Assembly: GCF_032854445.1 (NCBI RefSeq)
Contig: NC_088300.1
Span: forward strand, 81,259,084-81,323,083
Reading direction: 5' to 3'
Length of the DNA stretch: 64,000 nucleotides
From: Liolophura sinensis
Lineage: Eukaryota > Mollusca > Polyplacophora > Chitonida > Chitonidae
The notes under the pieces were generated by a model. It did no database searches. It was given only the letters and a program-made list of their open reading frames with translations, and was not told where the DNA came from. The position numbers and the translations under genes are program-made. Positions 35,601-44,600 of this stretch are shown in pieces. Numbering within the stretch: position 1 is the stretch's first letter; every line of letters starts with the position of its first letter.

Positions 35601-38600
35601 TCACTGCAGCATGATCAGGGGTAAGAATCAGCCATTGTACACAGACACCACAACATTGCTCACCTACATAACATGCATGTACACACCTCACAGACTTCAC
35701 AGGCCGGTTCACTGCAACATGATCAGGGGTAAGAATCTGCCATTGTACACAGACACCACAACATTGCTCACCTACATAACATGCATGTACACACCTCACA
35801 GACTTCACAGGCCAGTTCACTGCAACATGATCAGGGGTAAGAATCAGCCATTGTACACAGACACCACAACATTGCTCACCTACATAACATGCATGTACAC
35901 ACCTCACAGACTTCACAGGCCAGTTCACTGCAACATGATCAGGGGTAAGAATCAGCCATTGTACACAGACACCACAACATTGCTCACCTACATAACATGC
36001 ATGTACACACCTCACAGACTTCACAGGCCGGTTCACTGCAACATGATCAGGGGTAAGAATCAGCCATTGTACACAACATTGCTCACCTACATAACATGCA
36101 TGTACACACCTCACAGACCTCACAGGCCAGTTCACTGCAGCATGATCAGGGGTAAGAATCTGCCATTGTACGCAGACACCACAACATTGCTCACCTACAT
36201 AACATGCATGTACACACCTCACAGACTTCACAGGCCAGTTCACTGCAACATGATCATGGGTAAGAATCAGCCATTGTACACAGACACCACAACATTGCTC
36301 ACCTACATAACATGCATGTACACACCTCACAGACTTCACAGGCCAGTTCACTGCAACATGATCATGGGTAAGAATCAGCCATTGTACACAGACACCACAA
36401 CATTGCTCACCTACATAACATGCATGTGCACACCTCACAGACTTCACAGGCCGGTTCACTGCAACATTGCACACACCTCAAAGATAACTCTTGCTCAACT
36501 ACAGAACATTTACACACCTCAGAAATAAACCTTACTCACCTACATAATAAGTACACACCTCAGAGATAACCCTTCTCACACAGAGAACATTTGATCACCC
36601 ACAGAACACGTCCACAGCACACAGACAACACTTGGTCACCTATAGAACATACCCACAGCACACAGACAACACTTGACCACCCACAAAGCATGCCCACAGC
36701 ACATGGGCAATACCTGATCACCCACACAGCACATAGACAGCACAGAGGCAACACTTGATCCCCCACAGTGCACGCCCACAGCACACGGATAACACTTGAT
36801 CACCCAAAGAACAAGCCCACAGCACACAGACAACCCTTGATCACTCACAGAACATGCCCGCAGCACACAGACAACCCTTGACCACCCACAGAACATGCCT
36901 GCAGCACACAGACAACCCTTGACCACCCACAGAACATGCCTGCAGCACACAGACAACCCTTGACCACCCACAGAACATGCCTGCAGCACACAGACAACCC
37001 TTGACCACCCACAGAACATGCCTGCAGCACACAGACAACCATTGATCACCCACTGAGCATGCCTACAGCACACAGACAACACTTGATCACCCACAGAACA
37101 TGCCCACAGCACACGGACAACACTAGATCATCTATAGAACATGCCCACAGCACACGGACAACACTAGATCACCTACAGAACATGCCCGCAGCACACGGAC
37201 AACACTTGATCACCTACAGAACATGCCCACAGCACATGGACAACACTTGATCACCTACAGAACATGCCCGCAGCACATGGACAACACTTGATCACCTACA
37301 ACACATGCCGACACCACACAGACAACCCTCGCTTACCCACAGAACATGCCACACCACTCATACTTGCTCACCCACAAAACATGCCCACAGTACACAGATT
37401 ACAGCTTGTCCCTCCACTATGGTTGATGTAGGTGCCGGGGGCACAGTCAGAGCAATTTGTGGCATTTCTGTGCTCACTAAAGTGACCTGTAAAACAGAAG
37501 TACAAGAATACAGATTCCATTATACTTTCTTTTTTCCTACAAAATGTCAATTTGTCAAAAGTCAGAGACAGTCGTAGCACTTGACCTTGTCATTTCAAAG
37601 TACTGAGGTTCTTGCAGGTTTTCATCCCACTTGTCAAATGAATTCATCGACACAGACATCAGTACAATCACACGAATAAATAAACAAGACATCATAAGTG
37701 CACAAAAACTGAGTTTAAAATGTATGTGTAGATGTCATGGTGGTAAGGTCAGCCACTTTTTATATATTAAAAACAATCTGAAAAAAACAGGGTAAAGCAA
37801 CTGTAAAGCACTTGAAAGAGAATGTGTAGTCCTACAAGGCATAGACTATGTCACATGTAAGTTTGATGGATGTAGGAAGACAGGTTGTCTGTAAATAAGC
37901 CACTGCACAAGTAACTGAGGAACTTTTTGCATATTGACATCTGAATTTCCTGTACATGTGAGACTTCCTGAACAGACCTACTAACGGTGTCATCAAATTA
38001 CATGTATTGCCATCAAAAGCCCAAGGGGAATGGAAATCAAGCTGTGTGGGAGCGAGGAACTTGAGGTTACTCCAACTGAAGAGGACTATAAGATTTATTT
38101 ATTTATTTATTTATTTATTTGACTGGTGTTCTACAGAAGCCCTCAGGACTATAAGAAGCCCAGCTTTTACCTTTTGTGTACTTTATAGAAACCTGTAATT
38201 TAAACACTGCTCCAATCATCATCATGAAAAACCTACCAGGAGAGCACGGCTGACACATTTCCTTTGACATGCTGTGTTTGAAATATCCCTTTTCACAGCC
38301 AGTACAATTTGTGGCTCCAAGAGCTCTGAAAATGAAAGATGATGGTAGCGATAAGAAAAGAAATGCTAAAGAGACAATTCTTATGAGCTTTTTAAACTTA
38401 AATGAATGATAATAAATGGTTTATTTTAAGTTCCAAGTGAAGCAAACATTTTACTGTCTGACAGAGTTTATCCCGAGAGGAACTGCAGGTACACACGGCA
38501 CAAATATATCTGTATACACATGAGTTGTTTATACACCAACCTGGTTTCAAATCCTGCTGGGCAGGGGAGACAATTGGTTTGACCTTCTTTGTCTTGATAC

Positions 38601-41600
38601 TCGCCTGCAGAAGAGAATGTATAAAACAAACAAAATCAAACAGACTTTGATGTTCACTGTAGCCATCTAAACAAATCATAATGAAGTCATTTTCTGATTC
38701 AGAAAGGCATTTAATTTCCTACAACTGAACATTGCCATACAAGAGAAGTAGTTTATAATACATTTATAGAAAAAACCACCATCTAAAATTACAGTCTATA
38801 TGGAACTACAGAACATGGAATTATTTTTCAGTAGTTTTCAGTACAAAATTCTCACCAAGTTGACATGCTTTACAGAACTTGTTGCCTTTGGAGTCAGAGT
38901 AGTTCCCCTTGGGACAGCTGGAACAATTCACACACCCAGAAATACTGAAAAAGGAAAACAGAGAATTGGTTTTCAGAGAAAATATTTGATGAATTATTAC
39001 ACTTTCTGGACACACAGCATTCTATTGTACAAAGAATCAAAACTGTAATCTTTAATAATCCACCCGTCACCAAGATGATCAAATAGAACACAGCCTGAAC
39101 AAGGCTTAAAATATACTCAGACTACAACTCTGGTGACACTCAATCCAGCTTTCTACAACTGACACACACCTGTGCTGCAGTTTTTGTACTCTCTAAGAAC
39201 TTGATTTTGTTAAATACATCAGATGAGTCAATCATTTCTGGAAGTCTGGGGAAGTATGTATAAGTCAGCCTAATAGCTACAATTAACAGTTAAATCTGGG
39301 TCAGTTACATATACATGAACAGTCACAGACAAACATTATACTGTAAACGCCTTTTTATTCGCGTGGTACTAACATCTGTGGCAAACACATTTCCGCAAAC
39401 ACCACCCATGTAAGTAATTTATTAATGTAGCATGCATTACAGCTATAATATCGCTAACAAGCACTACAGTTCTAATACTTTTTCAAACATGTTAATTAGA
39501 AATACCTAATTAGAATGTACTCCGGCTTTCACAAATCCAGCTTAACCAATCGTCATTTAATCTTGCTCTCTTTTATGGAGGCTTAGCTCCATCTAAGTAT
39601 TGCCCCATTGCAACATTGTTGTTGTTGTTGATTCATTGCAGCGGTTAGAGACATACAAATTGATGATTTGTACTGGGCGTGTGTACATGATACGATATAC
39701 ATACGATGAGAAAGGCTGTTTTTTTATTAACTGTACTTGCCTTCCAGTCAGATCACCTTTCCAACATGCCCGATACATTGCTCGGGGGTTTCCACACTTC
39801 AAACTTCCTTTTCATAATGACGATTTCTGAGAAGTTTAGTCAAATCTGTCACAGTTCACTCAAACATTCACTCAGACTGCTGATGCATTTATATCACATT
39901 TAATCCTTCGTCGTCGTTTGCTCACACAGCAGGTAACGGCATCGTCTTATAAAGATTAACAGTCTTCCTTTGTCTGATCAAGTTACTGTATTGTATAGAA
40001 TGTTTTGCCACATCTTGTAGGTACAAACAAGAAACAAGTTTAAATGATAACATTGCTACTTGAATGCTTGAGTTGTTTTATTATTTGACGTTTCTGTATT
40101 GAAGTTTGATTTTTCGTTTATCAAGCGTCCAAAAATTCTGTTAACATCCGCGAAGGTTGACTCCCGCGAATATGTCTTCTTACCTAATCCGCAGAAGTTT
40201 ATCCCGGGAATAACAAGACATTTACATTAGACGTGAACAGTCACAGACAAACATCATGTACATATGAACAGTCACAGACAAACATGATATACATGTGAAC
40301 AGTCGTAGACAAACATCATGTACCTGTGAACAGTCACAGACAAACATCATGTACCTGTGAACAGTCACAGACAAACATCATGTACATGTAAACAGTCACA
40401 GACAAACATGATATACATGTGAACAGTCACAGACAAACACGATATACATGTGAACAGTCATAGACAAACATCATGTACCTGTGAACAGTCACAGACAAAC
40501 ATCATGTACATGTAAACAGTCACAGACAAACATCATGTACATGTAAACAGTCACAGACAAACATATTATACATGTGAACAGTCACAGACAAACATGATAT
40601 ACATGTGAACAGTCATAGACAAACATCATGTACCTGTGAACAGTCACAGACAAACATGATATACATGTGAACAGTCACAGACAAACATCATGTACATGTG
40701 AAGTCACAGACAAACATCATGTACATGTGAACAGTCACAGACAAACATCATGTACATGTGAACACTCAGACAAACACCATGTACATGTGAACAGTCACAA
40801 ACAAACACAACATACATGTGAACAGTCACAGACAAATGTCATGTACATGTGAACAGTCACAGACAAACATCATGTATATGTGAACAGTCACAGACAAACA
40901 TCACATACAAGTGAACAGTCACAGACAAACACCATGTACATGAGAACAGTCAGACAAACATCATACACATGTGAACAGTCACAGACATACAGCATGTACA
41001 TGTGAACAGTCACAGACAAATGTCATGTACCTGTGAACAGTCACAGACAAACATCATGTATATGTGAACAGTCACATACAAACATCACATACAAGTGAAC
41101 AGTCACAGACAAACATCATGTACATGAGAACAGTCAGACAAACATCATGTACATGTAAACAGTCAGACAAACATCATGTACATGTAAACAGTCAGACAAA
41201 CATCATATACAAGTGAACAGTCACAGACATACAGCATGTACATGTGAACAATCACAGACAAACATCATGTACATATGAACAGTCACAAACATACATCATA
41301 TACATGTGAACAGTCACAGACAAACATCATACACATGTGAACAGTCACAGACAAACATCATGTATATGTGAACAGTCACAGACAAACATCATACACATGT
41401 GAACAGTCAAAGACAAACATCATGTACCTGTGAACAGTCACAGACAAACACCATACACATGTGAACAGTCACAGACAAACATCATACACATGTGAACAGT
41501 CAAAGACAAACATCATGTACATGTGAACAGTCACAGACAAACATGTACATGTGAACAGTCATAGACAAACATGATATACATGTGAACAGTCACAGACAAA

Positions 41601-44600
41601 CATCATGTACATGTGAACAGTCACAGACAAACATGTACATGTGAACAGTCACAGACAAACATCATACACATGTGAACAGTCACAAACAAACATCATGTAC
41701 ATGTGAACAGTCACAGACAAACATCATGTACATGTACATATATATATATATATATACAAATACACATGTAGAAAGAAGGCTGCATACATGTGAACATGTG
41801 GGCCACCTTACCCAGGGCAAGAGTGCTGAACTGACTAGCAAACTGCAGGTTTATTTATTTATCTGACTGGTGTTTTAGACCATACTCAAAAACAGAGTAT
41901 TTAGCTTATGCAACAGTGGCTAGCATTATGGTGGGAGAAAACCTGACAAAGGCTAGGGGAAAACCCTCAATCATCGGCAGCTAAGTGGCAAATCTTCCGA
42001 CATACAACATAGGAGGAAGCCAGCACGAATTGGACTTGAACTAACAGCGACTACATTGGTGAGATGCTCTGGAGTCCTTGAGCTACGCTGGCTGACCACA
42101 TGGCCACGGAGAGCTTGCAGTGTTTTACTTACTTGCAGTATGTACCCTCTTCACACAAATGACATGTCTGCTGGCCTGTATCATTCTGATAATGCCCATA
42201 GTCACACCTATAGCACTCAAGGAGGCCAGTCTTGTTAGCATAGAAACCTGCAGCAGAAGAGGTCATACATGGCTATGGGTGCATTTAAGATAGGTATACC
42301 TGTGTACCAGTCACACAGGTGTACCTGTCAAACATGTGTACCTGTCAAACATGTGTACCTGTCAGAGATATGTGTACTAGTGTACCTGTCCAATCTGTGT
42401 ACCTGTTAGATCTGTGTACTTGTGTATCCAGCCAAATATGTCTACATGTACCTGTCAGAGTGATGTATGTGTACCTGTGTACCTATCAAATCTCTGTACT
42501 TGTGTATGTCAGATCTGTGAACCTGCCAGATATGTGTACCTGTCAGATCTGTGTACTTGGGTATCGGACAAATCTATGTAATATGTACTTGAGTATTTGT
42601 CAGATCTATGTATTTGTGTATCCGTCAGATCCGTGTACCTGTCAGATATGTGTACTTGCCAGATTTGTGTACCGACTAATTTCCCAAGGAAAACATGTCC
42701 AGAACATTAACAATTGTGGAGTACAGAACTTACCAACTTCCCACGGAAAACATGTCCAGAACATTAACAATTGTAGAGTATAGAACTTACCAACTTCCCA
42801 AGGAAAACATGTCCAGAACATTAACAACAGAGAAGTACAAATCTTACCGGCTTCACAAGGAAAACAAGTACTGCACCCTTCAAGACTGAAACAAAATTGT
42901 TTGATAAAGTATTCATTAAGCTCAAAATTCATCTAAATAAACAACAGAAATGACCAGTACATGTACATGTAATTACTATTACAATGTAATTAGTATTGCA
43001 TGTGTTCCCACTACCACCAAGCAAGATGCCAGTTCAATAATATTATTAAATGGGTTTAATATGTTACCTTGACTCGCTTGCACAATGGGATTGTGACTAC
43101 TTATCTAAATTTTAAGCCAACAACTGATTTACAATAGACTGTGAAAATAAGTCTAGACTTTTGAGGTGGTAGTAACTTTTTGTAGTTACGATCACAATCG
43201 GAGGCCAAACTTGACTTACATAACGGTGGTTTGTATAAATGTACCGGTCAACAACTTTTCCTTGCTTTCATTATTAAAATAATTCTGCATCATAATGGTT
43301 TAGCACATAAAAACAACAAAATGCTAGAAAAGTCTTGCAACAACTTTTTGAGACAAATAAACTGAAATAAATTTTAAGATAAGGCTACGACCAATATCTT
43401 ACTGATTTACAATAGCTTTATAGCCTTTGTCAACTAAAATTGTATGAGGTTAACAAGGGATTGTTTATGGTGAAGACAGATGAGTTTTGTGTCATTTGAA
43501 AGCATACAAAAATAAAAGCCTTGTGACAAAGGAGAGACATGTCAGATCAAATCCTTTTACAGACTACGTACACAACACAAAACTGGTAGATTGGACATAA
43601 TAGATGCAGCTGCAGGAGATAACCTGACACCCAAACATATGGGCTGTATGAAGTAAGCACATAGTGGTCGTACTTGCAGAAGGTGCCTTTAGCACAGCTG
43701 ACACAGGTGGTTTGCCTGGTCTGGTTTTGAAAGCTTCCAGGTTTACAACTGAGACAGTCTGGTTGTCCCTGCTGAGGCTGGTACTTCCCCTGGCAGCATT
43801 CATCACAGGTCAGGGAGCGGGGCTTTCGGGCATGGGTGCCTGCAAAGACAGGGACAATAAGGAAATCATGACTGAGGTCTAACTATGCCACATTGACTGG
43901 GAGAAGGCCGTACATGGACACTGTTATTCTTGAAGTCAGTGCTTTAACTTCACATAATATGACATATTTTAAGAGACTGGTACATTTTATGCAAACTTAC
44001 CAACTTCCCAAGGAAAACATGTCATGTACATTAACAATTGGGGAGTATAGAACCTACCAACTTCCCAAGGAAAACATGTCCTCAACATTAACAATTGTGC
44101 TGGGTGTGTTTGTATCTTACCTGCATCACACTTTTCACAGGATGAAGCTCCTGTCTGATTGCTGAACCAGCCAGGTGAACAGTCATAACATGTTGTCTCA
44201 CCAGCATTTCTGAAAACAGGATGTAATAAACACTAACACAGTGTTATACAAAACAGGATGTAATAAACACTAACACAGTGTTATAAAAATCAGGATGTAA
44301 TAAACACTAACACAGTGTTATAAAAAAAAAAAAAAAACAGGATGTAATAAACACTAACACAGTGTTATAAAAAAATAGGATGTAATAAACACTAACACAG
44401 TGTTATAAAAAAACAGGATGTAATGAACACTAACAGTGTTATAATGACTGTGACAGGGATTTATAGTGAACACGTACATGTACCCTCTCAGCCAATAGTC
44501 ACATGTTACAAGCACAATTCAACATTATCACTTTATTTGAAAGTGAATTGCTATTAGTGTGATGTAAAAAGCCAAGCATAACTATGTAAAATGAAAGTGA

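Noticed and set aside
32554-36528. Open frames of more than 1,280 codons on both strands
   Set aside because: They exist only because the 108-bp repeat is a multiple of three and lacks stops in these frames. The real exon and splice sites of the receptor explain the sequence.
36636-37112. Cys/Val-rich open frames on the minus strand
   Set aside because: Shadow of the 41-bp array; only the exon 11 end within each unit is gene-derived.
39340-40215. Possible MITE with 'actgtaaacgcctttttatt' and CG-rich ends
   Set aside because: The two ends do not form a convincing inverted repeat by eye and no target-site duplication was found.
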